A stretch of 64,000 nucleotides of DNA from Chondrus crispus (lineage: Eukaryota; Rhodophyta; Florideophyceae; Gigartinales; Gigartinaceae): contig NW_005179076.1 in assembly GCF_000350225.1 (NCBI RefSeq), positions 131,888-195,887 on the forward strand, given 5' to 3'. A program made the position numbers and the translations under genes. Positions 21,459 through 31,098 of this stretch are shown here, piece by piece. Below the pieces are notes generated by a model. That model did no database searches and was not told the origin of the DNA. It was given only the letters and a program-made list of their open reading frames with translations. The first letter of the stretch is position 1; every line of letters starts with the position of its first letter.

Positions 21459-21719
21459 GTCCCCGTTCTCCCAGCGTTCTTTCTTCGCTTGGCACCCCGT
21501 TACGCGACTTCCGACCTGAGTATCTCATCACGACGCTCATCCTACTCGTGCGCGCGCTGCTTCTACTTGCGGGTGGCTATTTGAAGGCCCCTCACCTGGT
21601 TTGTTCCATCTCATCGTTCCCCTTTTCTTGACCCTCAGGTCGGCTCGCTCTGCCCAGTGCGGATTACCGCACTGACACTGACATGTGAAATTCTTGGTTA
21701 CCACTATCCTGATTGCGCT

Positions 21720-21905
21720 TGCGCGACCTGCGCGGGCAAGGATAGTCTTTTCCGTCGCAAATACGTGACGGCCGCGCTGCGGGGCAATTACTCGATGGGT
21801 TCCCACGTTGCGTCCTTGAGGGTATACCCATACCATCTCACTTTGAGAATTAATTTCTCTCCGTCGTAGCCGTGGTCCACGATCTTGTCGATCACATGAT
21901 CACAT
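21720..21905 (-). pseudogene. Element B chromodomain, out of frame
   Basis: Right after the integrase stop, another minus-strand frame reads IDKIVDHGYDGEKL, then KVRWYGYTLKDATWEPIE, a stop, and LPRSAAVTYL. This is the chromodomain signature: a hydrophobic start, Lys-x-x-Trp-x-Gly-Tyr, and TWEP. One frameshift and one TAA separate it from the integrase. Confidence 0.75.
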
Positions 21906-23316
21906 ACTCCTGACTCCTAGCTCCTTCTTCCTGCATGTCCAACTGTCCGTCCCCCTTCCGAAGAGTCAGTGACTCCTCGTCACCCTGTTCTTCCGAACCT
22001 CCCATCTCTTGTAGACCGGGCGTGGTCCCCGTAGCTTCCTGATTTATCAACGGTCCGTCCATCCTATCTTTCGCTTGCGCGGCGGGTCCTTCTCGTTTTC
22101 CTCCTGTGTTGAGAAATCGTAGCGCTTGTCGTAGCCCGACTATCGGCGTGTAGTCCATGGGACTAGGGGCTAATTCGACTACATATCGCGACACGCGCTC
22201 TTCCTGGTCGCCGATGGATATGACGACTGTACTCTCCGTTGACTCCTTCACTTGATATGGACCTGTAGCCACTTGTGCCAACTTATGTTTCGGCTCGGTG
22301 GCCGTGCCTTGCTCTTTCCGAAGGAATACGTATGATCCTGAAGGGATGTCATACTTCGACTTGCGGAGCCTTGCGTCGAAATTTTGCTTGTAGCGCGCTT
22401 GTTCTTTCCGCAAGCTCTTACCAGCGCCTTTCATCAGGCTTTCCAACCACGACTGCCATTTCAGGTAGTACGCTCGATTCGAGCTAAATCCTTCCAAACT
22501 TGGCTGTGCTTGTAACGCAATGCTTCTCGGCGTCCGAGCTAACACCAGCTCGAAGGGCGCGATGTACGTAGTTCGATGCACTTGCGTGTTGTATGCGAAC
22601 GTCACGGCGTCGCTAAATAGGTCCCAGTCCTTGGGATGCTCTCCAACATATTTTCGCAACGCGGAAGTCAGCGTACGGTTAAACCTCTCAACTTGGCCGT
22701 TGGCTTGCGGGTGGTACGTAGCCGTGAACACATTGCGTATGCCGAGAATTCGACAGGCGTTCTAAAAGAACCGGGCCGTGAATTGTGTTCCATTGTCGGA
22801 CAGCAGCTTGACCGGCGGTCCGTACACGAATACCCAATGGTGAACGAAGGCTTGTGCGATGTGTGCAGCTGATATCTTCTTCAACGGTATGGTTCGTACC
22901 AGTTTCAAGTATCGATCGCTGATCACGAGAATATACCGATTTCCTCGTTTAGTTGTAATTAGCTCGCCGAGAATGTCGATGGCGACAAACTCCAGCGGAG
23001 CTTTGGGCGTGAACAGCTTTATTTCCTTCGTGTTTCTTCTTAACTTCACCCTTTCCTGCGCGCATGCGGCGCAATTCTTCGCGACTGCGTAGCAGTCTAG
23101 GGCCATCGTAGGCCAATAAAAATATGTTCTCAATGTCTTGTAAAGTTTCCTGCCTCCCGGGTGGCCTGCCAATTTTGCGTAGTGGCTCAACCCTAGGACG
23201 CGGTCCGTTAATGATTGTGGTATCACCACTTGTACAAACTCCGCCGCGGTACGGCATAGAGTTCCTTCGAGTTCTTCGGTCTCCATGCTGAACGTTCTCA
23301 CCTTTCCGGCGTCCAT
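21892..23316 (-). pseudogene. Element B integrase, one internal stop
   Basis: Two collinear frames. 22762-23316 holds the end of the linker, the HHCC zinc site (LSHYAKLAGHPG ... NCAACAQERVKLRR) and two catalytic Asp segments (FVAIDILGEL, LLSDNGTQFTARFF). A TAG near 22760 interrupts it. 21892-22731 resumes with HPQANGQVERFNRTL (catalytic Glu) and continues through the GPY/F region into a Glu/Gly-rich linker. The protein would insert element DNA; with the stop it cannot be made in one piece. Confidence 0.87.
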
Positions 23317-25250
23317 TTCATCCTTGATTCGGTTGCAGAAGGGGTCGACGGCTTGCTCGCGAATGAGCTCCTCCGGAGCGACAGATTGGAATTGATCGAG
23401 GCGATCAGGGGCGGCCCCCCCTCAAGAGCGAGGATGTCGTCTAGCGCGACAGAATTGTCCTCGTTCTCCACTGTTTCCTCGGCCGGTTCGGCCATAAAGC
23501 ATGGAATTTCATCGTCGATTTCGTCGACGGTTTCTCCAGCGGTCCGTAGTCTTGACAGGGCATCAGCTTGGCTGTTAGCCTTGCCCTTCTTGTACTTGAT
23601 TTCGAAATCAAATTCCGAGAGGCGGAGCCTCCATCGGATTAATGTCTCGCTGGGGTCGGTTACGTTCATCAACCACCTCAATGAGGCATGGTCGGTATGC
23701 ACAATGAAGTGCTCGCCATATAGATATGGTCTTAGAGTCTGTACGGCCCAAATTACCGCTAGAAATTCTTTTTCTGATACAGAATAGTTTCTCTAGGCTG
23801 CGGCTAACGTTCTTGAAAAGAACCCGATGGGTTTACGTTGCGCATCCGGATGCGTTTGAAATAATGCAGCGCCGATTTGATAGTCGCTTGCATCAGTGTG
23901 TACCGAGTAGGGTAGGTCCTTCTTCGGCAGAGCCAACACCGGCGGCGCCAAGATGGCGTCGTTGAGCTTATGAAAAGCTTTTTCGCACGGTTCGTCGAAT
24001 CCTTCCAACTGGACCGGTTGTCCCTTCTTCAATAGTTGATTGAGCGGATGCGCGATTTTCGCGTAATGTGGGACAAACCTGCGGTAGACATTGCAGAGTC
24101 CCAAGAAGCTCCTGAGCTGGGTCTGCGTTTGAGGAAACCTCACTTGTTCCAGTGCGGCGGTTCGCGCGGCGTCAAATTTCAATGTACCTAGCCGAACGAC
24201 GTGGCCTAAGTACTTGATCTTTTCGACGAAAAATTCGCACTTGCGAAGCTTGAGCTTCGCACCTGTCTTTTCCAATACAGACAGTATTTCGTCAACGTGG
24301 ACGACGTGCTCCTCCCAGGATTTGCTGAAGATGATGATATCATCTAGATATACCAGACAGCATTTCCAGCGGAACGGAGAGAGCAGGATATCCATAGCTC
24401 TCTGAAACGTCGCTGGCGCATTGGTAAGCCCGAAGGGCATTCTTGAAAAACGGTAGAGACCTGAGTGACACGAAAAAGCTGTATTGTCGCGTTCCGCTTC
24501 CGGAATAGGCATTTGCCAATACCCTGAAATCGCGTCCAACGCGGAAAAGACCTTGGTGTCTCCCAAAGAGTCCAGACACTCATCCATGCGCGGCAAAGGG
24601 TACGTGTCCATCACCGTTATCGCGTTTAACCTGCGATAGTCGACACAAAAGCACATCGGTCCGTCCGGCTTGGGCACTAATAAAACGGGCGACGCTCATT
24701 CTGACTGCGCCGGCTCGATGACTCCTGCATCTAACATCTTCTGTACTTCTGCGTCCTCGACCTCCCGAGCCCTTGGACCGGCTCGGTAGGGAGCTTGTGC
24801 GATTGGCCTTGTGTCCGGGGCCAGTTCAATCCGGTGGACCGTGGTGTTCATTTCACTAAGGGTCCCGTCCCATATGCGGGAATATTTTTTTAGCATCCGA
24901 CGGAATCTTTCGCGCAGCCGGTCCGGCACGTGGCTCAGGTCGAGCTCCTCCACGTCCGGCGGGGGAGGCTCAATCCACCGCTCCGGCTTCGTAGTTGCCG
25001 TCGCGGAGAGCCCTTCCTCCCGTTCTCCTTGCTGGTCCTCGCGATCTTGTTCCGACGGTTTGCATCTTCTCTCGCCCGTAGGCGGCGGGGTAGAATTAGT
25101 GAATTTTTCCTCATCCCTTCCTTGAATTCCAAATACCTCACCAATGGTGGTATTGCTCTTGAGTACGGCCCTTGGGTGCGGTAGTAGTTCCGCCACCACC
25201 TGGCCTTTTTGAACCCTGACAGGGTAATTCCTAAAATTCGCAACAAGCAA
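23298..25250 (-). pseudogene. Element B reverse transcriptase and RNase H, with stops
   Basis: Frames 24696-25250, 23793-24677 and 23298-23702 cover, in order: the lead-in DLSHVPDRLRERFRRML; the polymerase core with DYRRLNAI, ALDAISGYWQMPIP and the catalytic VYLDDIIIFS; the thumb and connection; and RNase H (YSVHTDASDYQIGAALFQ, HTDHASLRWL, ANSQADALSRLR). A TGA replaces a Trp codon at the start of the core (element A has Trp there) and a TAG replaces a codon near 23793. Within these breaks the frame is otherwise better kept than in element A. Confidence 0.88.
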
Positions 25251-25381
25251 TCTAAAAGGTTTGTCAGGCTCAACTTGGACTTCACCGTTGGTGCTTACCA
25301 GTCCGTGCTTGTCGTATAGGGGTGCAAAGGCTTCTGCTTCCCCCCATCCTTAGCGTCGCTGGCGCTTGGATGGTGACTCTC

Positions 25382-26947
25382 CTAGTTCCTCTCCTTGGCG
25401 CCGCTCGCCGAGCCATGCACCTTCGCGTAATTAACTAGTCTCAAAAACGAAACGTCCCAATTGTCTTGTCGGTATTGCGATACCATCGGCTTGATACTCG
25501 AATCGAGTCCTTCAATAAACATTGTCATCTGTTCTTCCATCGAATATACGTTTCCACATCGATTGCTCGCGTCCGTCAGACGGATATAAAATTCCATCTC
25601 GTCTTCAGACGGTAGCTGCTGTACTTCCCGTAAAGCGAGTACGGCTTGGCGGATTGCCTCATTGGTGGCGAAGCTTTGTAATAGCCACTGTACGGCCTCC
25701 GGCCAGACGGATATTTTCCCATGGTGGGACCCCGCCGTTTGTGACACCGAAGTGTACTGCCTCAAGGCGATTCCGCTGAGGAACTCCGGTAGCAAGCGGA
25801 TCGCTTGGCCTTCGTTCATCTCCTGGGTGTCGAATTCTTGGACTATCTTAGCTAAAAAATCTAGAACCAATACGACATCGTCTCCTGTGAACGTATTGTC
25901 TCTCTTCACCTTTGGTGGTATGTCTCTTCTGATCTTTTGCACGGCGGTCCGCCGCTTGCCCGACAAACGTGTCTGCGAGTTCCGCAGGCGGTACGTACTG
26001 TACGAAAGCAACTTCTTGAAGAGGTGGTTGGTCAGATTTAATTCCTCCAACTCCTCCCATCGCGGTCCGCGCCGCGTCGCGATGTCTTCTGGCTCCGCTT
26101 CTTGATCTCTCCGCGAGGCGGACGAAGTAACTCCGCCTCGTTTGGAACTCTTCTTATTCGACGAAATTTCATTTCCGTCTGTCGATCTTCGGCCGGAATT
26201 TCTTGAATGGTTCGACGAGCCGTCGTCACTATTTTCTGCTGAAACATTCGACTCCGAATTTGAGTCGCAATTTTCGCGGTCGTCACCACAGTGACTTTTC
26301 TTCTTCTTTCGGCCTTTGGCAGACTTAGGGCTCTTCCACTTGGAATCTCGGATCCGGACTGACTTGTCCTTCTTCGTTGGACTATCGATTTCTTCTCCGT
26401 CGGAGAGCGATCCCGCGTCCAAACTTGGTTCGGCCCGGCCCGCAGCTTGCTCAAGGTCCTTGAGTCGCCGTGAAGCGCGGTAGAACCGGTCGTCGATGCT
26501 GTCCCTTGTCTTGGCCAGCGTTTCCACGGCATGATTCGCGTCTCGCCACGCTTCTTCCGCGGCGAGCTTTTGCGAATCCAGCACTTTCGGATCTCGGGCC
26601 GGGGACGCACCGGTACCTAAATTCTCAACGAGAACCACACGGGCTGTCAGCTCTTCAAGCGCAGCGTGGAACTCGGATTTTAGCAACTCCTGTTGCTTCT
26701 GAAAAATGCCCAGAAGTTCGTCGAGCTTGTTCTTCGTTTCCTGACGAATCTCCTCGCTCAATTTTTCGAACTTCTCTTCCAGGCCGTTTTTCTCAACGGC
26801 CGTCCCCGAAGGGGACACTTCTGCAACTGGATCAGTAGCCGAATCTCCTTGGCTACGTGTACAAGGTCCTCGCCGAATCCTCGACTCTTGAGCTGATCCA
26901 GCCCTTCTGACCCCAGGACCGACGTCCTTGGGTTGGCTTCATGCCAT
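25382..26947 (-). pseudogene. Element B Gag, missing its zinc knuckle
   Basis: Matches element A's gag from the presumed ATG at about 26945-26947, but the third codon is TGA; the frame is open after that (481 codons). It keeps the coiled-coil head, the Ser-rich linker and the core (NEGQAIRLLPEFLSGIAL, QLPSEDEMEFYIRL). It stops at 25382, near where element A continues toward its zinc knuckle. Comparison with A shows that the knuckle and the protease have been deleted around 25330-25380, where sequence jumps to the pre-reverse-transcriptase linker. Confidence 0.83.
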
Positions 26948-27040
26948 GGTCCGCTCGTAATAAACGAGACCTATCGAACTAATTTACCTATTTCCGACTT
27001 CTGTGCGTAGTTTCCAGATTCTAGGTCGGGAGACCACTTA

Positions 27041-28165
27041 TGTAGTGCAATGTGCCTGTCAGGCCGGAACCAGGGTCCAACAGTGCAGCGACAACACAAT
27101 CAACAAACAACAACTAACAAGCCTTGCCGACGGCACAGCCCTACGGAGTGTCCGATTCTCCATTTCCCTTTAAGTGGGTTTGCGGCCCACAGTAGCGCAA
27201 GTCCCTGACAGGGGGGGCAAAAGGAAGAGGCCTGCCCCGGGATGGATGGTGGTAGAGTCTTTTACAGGCAGTTGCTCGGCGAGTTCGGGGCGGTAATTAG
27301 GAAGCCGGGCCCGATGGGTCGTAAATCCAATGCTCGCAAAGCGCCTGTTACACCTTATACCCTTGATAAGGTCTTCGACGGGGGCGTCGCAACGCAGCCC
27401 GTCGGGAATTAGCAAACACGTAGCAGCGCTACACCTCCGTACTGCCCGATGGCAAAGTACCGACACCGGAACGGTCGCAACCTGTATCTGATGGAACCAA
27501 CACTGTCCTGTATACACAACAGGACCTTCGAGGGAAACGTCGTTGCAACAGCCTCCGTCGATGAACGTAAACAAGTAGCAGCGCTACACCCACGTGTCGC
27601 CCGATGGCCAAGACACCTAAACCGGTCCGGTCGCAACCAAAGCCGATGGCACCAACAACAAACAAAAGAACCAACATAAGAGCCCGATGACTCCAGTCGT
27701 CACAGTGCAGATCGCAATCAGGCACTGTGGAACCAACACAAGATAAGGAAATAGAAATAGAGATAGAAATAGAAAAGGATAGGTGAAATAAAGGAACAGG
27801 AAAAGGGAACCCCCGAGCGCAAAGGATAACGTAATCTGTGGTAAAAGGGAGCGTCTTGGGAAGACGGACTTCGACCAAGGCGATATTCAACTCTGGCAAC
27901 TCGGGTTACCTTTACTGACTTGGTGGTCAGATGGCTAAGGTATATATCGTCCCGCCGGAGCCACTACAGTAGCTCGCGGCGCTAGATCCTAGATCTAATC
28001 TAATGTCAGCAAAATTAATGCCAACTAGTTAACTAAATAAAATAAAATAATTAGAAATTTAAACCGTGCAATTATTCACACGTGTGTCCCCAACCCGGAC
28101 TACTTTTCATATCCAAATATTTTCCTTTCTTTTCACCCCCCTTTTCAGGTGCGTATTGCACTACA
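27041..28165 (-). repeat. 5' LTR of element B (family 1), 1125 bp
   Basis: The termini TGTAGTGCAAT and its inverse are identical to element A's LTR. The internal alignment to 9714-10679 is good, with an extra block around 27480-27650. The primer-binding site lies four bases inside (27021-27036). The outer edge at 28165 is followed at once by integrase codons of element D. Confidence 0.88.
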
Positions 28166-28951
28166 CGGACCATCGCTTCGATGTTACGCAATTACGTCGG
28201 CGAACATCAGGACGACTGGGACGTGTACGTGGGGCCGCTCACGTACGCGTACAACTCCCACGTACATCGTGCGACGAGTACCACGCCCTTCGAGCTCGTC
28301 CTCAGCCGACCCCTGCCGGAGTTCTCTCTCCGTAGAGCCGACGGTGACGCGCCCCCGTCCGATAGGGGCAACGCGCGCGCTGAGTTCCTCAAGACGTTGG
28401 AAGACACGATCCAGAAGGCGTACGGGAGCCTGCCCCGGACGCAGGCTCGGTACAAGCGGGACTTCGATAAGCGCTTCAGACGGCTCAACGCACGTATCAG
28501 GCCAGGTAATTACGTCTACCTGAACCCCACCGATGGGGCAAAGACGTCTAACAAACTCGCGTCGCCCGCCGTTGGGCCATACCGGGTACTCGCCAACGAC
28601 CGGCGAACCATCACGATCGGTCGTGATGGTGTCACCGAGCGCGTCTCCGCAGCCCGCTGCGTGTACGCGCCACCACCGCCGGGCGCGCCACGGGCGAGTA
28701 CGACAACCCCAAGTGACCTTGCCGACAAGGTCACCGAGGGCACGCAGTGTGCCGTGGAACGATTACTCCGGCATCGAGCCATGAAGGACGCAACAATCGA
28801 GTTCCTCATCAAGTGGGCGGATTACGACACGCCCACATGGACCGCCCGGACTCACGTTCCGGAGGAGTTGGTGTCTCGTTACGCCCAACGCCTCCGGAGA
28901 CGCACCGGCAGGAACCTCACGTCTGACGTGAACGCGGACGTTCACGCTTGA
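28166..28951 (+). pseudogene. Element D integrase C-terminal half with chromodomain
   Basis: An open frame runs without interruption to the stop at 28949-28951 but begins mid-protein, at the residue after the catalytic Glu segment (RTIASMLRNYVGEHQDDWDV). It aligns almost residue for residue with element C's integrase. The region after the core includes YVYLNPTDGAKTSNKLASP (GPY/F-type). The chromodomain reads VERLLRHRAMKDATIEFLIK then WADYDTPTW. The first half was cut away by insertion of element B, so the catalytic triad is incomplete here. Confidence 0.88.
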
Positions 28952-28966
28952 GAGGGGGGCCCTCAA
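28928..28966 (+). promoter_or_regulatory. First hairpin and polypurine tract, element D
   Basis: Stem GTGAACG/CGTTCAC with loop CGGA overlaps the last pol codons. TTGAGAGGGGGG follows. The hairpin sequence is repeated exactly at 33514-33531, again followed by a G-tract. Confidence 0.78.
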
Positions 28967-29279
28967 CCGCTTCGTTACGGTTCACGTGAGGACCGCACAG
29001 AAGTCAAGCCGTATTTGACTTCTGAAACCCAAGGCCGCACTCGGCGAAGGCGCCAACGAAGCAGCGCTCCGAACACGCAGCTTCCCGGCGGCACCGTCCG
29101 AGATGGGCCGCCGGATAGCGGCGTCGACACCACCGCCCTACCCCGGAACCAAAATATTGAGTGGTGGACATTGCCCTGGGCAGCGGAGGGGCACGGATCG
29201 CACGTGCACGGCGCCGAGCGCCTGTCACACGACCGACACGCCCCGAAGAGCGGGATACAAACCACCACCGTCTACTTTG

Positions 29280-30860
29280 GGCAGCCGCGAAGGCTGCGCT
29301 CTCGCCCCGAATGGCGAGGGACGCGAGAGGATTGAAGGAGAACGCGCGCTGCGCGCCGCGACCCCGCCTCGAATGGCGAGGGGCGCCCGAAGGATAAGAC
29401 GAAGTCGGCACGCTGCGCCCCCGCCACCGGACAGCGGAGGGGCGCGCGGACAAGAAGGCCGATGCGGTTCGCGTCACGCCCTCGCCACCGATGGCGAGGG
29501 GCGCGCGAAAAAGGAAGGAACGTTCGTCGAGTGTCTGCCCGTTCGCCCCGATGGAGAGGGGCGCAGACAAGAAAACGTTCGCCGTGCGCTTGCGCCCCCG
29601 CAACCGATGGAGGGGGCGCACGCGCGAAGAAGAATAAGTACGTCCACGCTTCTGGCTCCCGCCCCGATGGCGAGGGGCGCGCGCAGACAAGAAGCCGGAG
29701 CGAGAGGAGCGCCGGAAAAAGTCCTCGGGGAGCGCCGCGGGCCGAGCTTGCGAGGCCCAGGCGCTGGCACGCGCCATGGGCATTAATTTAATTTTTTCGA
29801 ACTGTCTTCGCAGATGGGAGTGCCCATGGTGCGGAACCATGGGCACTCCCGTTTAATTTTTTCGAAAATTTTTCGCAGCTCTTAGTGCCCATGGTTCCGA
29901 ACCATGGGCACTCCCGACAGTCTGGTCGTGGGAGCAAGAATTATTTTGGCGGGAAGATTTGGAAATGTTTTGGGATTTGATTAATGTCAAGTGGCTATCC
30001 GCACGGACAGCGCTGGACAGACATGCGCCCGCGCGGCGCCGGCTGCAGACGAACGAGAGCAACCTCCTCACCCCGGCCTGTCGCCACTGATGGTGAGGGG
30101 CACGAAAAGGATGACGAACGCTGCGCGTCCGCGCCCTCGCTGCCGACGGCGAGGGCACGCCGACGAGAAGACAAACGCGCGCATGGGCCGGCGGCAGACG
30201 ACGACACGCTGCAGTCGCACTGCTTGCAACCGTTCTTGCAGGACCGCGCTTCCTCCCTCCTCGCCCCGGATGGCGAGGGACGCGAAGAAGGAGACGCGCG
30301 TTGAGCGTTCGCGCCCTTGCCCCCGTAGGCGAGGGGCGCGCATAAGGAAAGACGGACGCTGCGCGTGCGTGCTCTCGCCCCCGAAGGCGAAGGGCGCACA
30401 GAACAGAACGTGCATCGCGCGCGCCCGTGCCCTCGCCTCCGAGAGCGAGGGCCGGCAAAGATAAGGATCGTCGCCGCGCGTCGTCGCGCACCGCGCCCTC
30501 GCCATCGGTGGCGAGGGCCGACAAAGATAAGGATCGTCGCCGCGTTCGCCCCGATGGCGAGGGTCGCGCAATGGATAAGAGAGGAGTCCGCGTCCTCACC
30601 CCCGCAAGGCGAGGGGGCGGACTGAAGGAGACGAACGACGCGCGCTTCTGGCCCTCACCCCGATGGCGAGGGGCGCGCAAAAGATAAGAGAACCGTCCGC
30701 TCCCTCGCCCTGAATGGCGAGGGGCGTCCAAAAGAAAAGCGAACGGCTGCTCGCCCCCGCCATTGCCCGTAATGGCGAGGGACGCAAAGAAAGACAAGGC
30801 CGCGCGCCCGCCTCCGCTGTATAACCTCCTCACCACGGCCCCCGCCAACGGAATGCAAAG
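29280..30860. repeat. Array of short GC-rich hairpins in two blocks
   Basis: Blocks at about 29280-29740 and 30060-30860 consist of some twenty imperfect units of 60-75 bp. Each is centred on an inverted repeat of the type CCCTCGCC...GGCGAGGG, followed by GCGCGC and an A/G-rich spacer. The stems are well conserved while loops and spacers vary. ORFs across it are periodic Arg/Ala-rich artefacts. It lies between pol and the antisense ORF. Confidence 0.75.
29816..29912. repeat. Two long perfect hairpins
   Basis: 29816-29850 is a 15-bp stem (GGGAGTGCCCATGGT and its complement) with a 5-base loop. 29884-29912 is a 14-bp stem of nearly the same sequence with one central base. A TTTAATTTTTTCGAA-like block precedes each. 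Confidence 0.85.
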
Positions 30861-31098
30861 GGGAGGGCGTCGAGTAGAAGGGCGCTAGCTACGCGTAGCG
30901 AACCGTCGCTCGTTTGCCGTTGGTCGGTAAGGGGAACTGGTGGCGGGCTGCGGGTGGGGACCAAAACGGAAGGATGTGGTACCACGAAAACGACTCGGCA
31001 GGGTGATGATTTTTATTGTGGAAAGGCGACAGGGCCCCCTCTGCTCGCCGAAAAGCGGAGGAGGAAACCCCGCGCGGTTGACCTACGCGCTGACAAGG

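Larger units (their letters stand above)
21640..28165 (-). mobile_element. Ty3/gypsy chromovirus element B (family 1), defective
   Basis: Minus strand: 5' LTR (27041-28165), primer site, gag, a deletion removing the zinc knuckle and protease, reverse transcriptase, RNase H, integrase and a broken chromodomain. It is the sister of element A. It carries stop codons in gag codon 3, before the reverse transcriptase core (near 24695), in RNase H (near 23793) and in integrase (near 22760). The 3' LTR is not seen. Its 5' LTR edge sits inside the integrase gene of element D. Confidence 0.88.

Noticed and set aside
29004-30848. Long minus-strand ORFs (up to 331 codons) across the hairpin arrays
   Set aside because: Periodic Ala/Arg/Pro-rich translations of tandem repeats; open frames are expected from the stop-poor GC-rich units.
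29280-30860. CRISPR-like array
   Set aside because: Units are imperfect, self-complementary and variable in length, with no unique spacers, in a eukaryotic retrotransposon.
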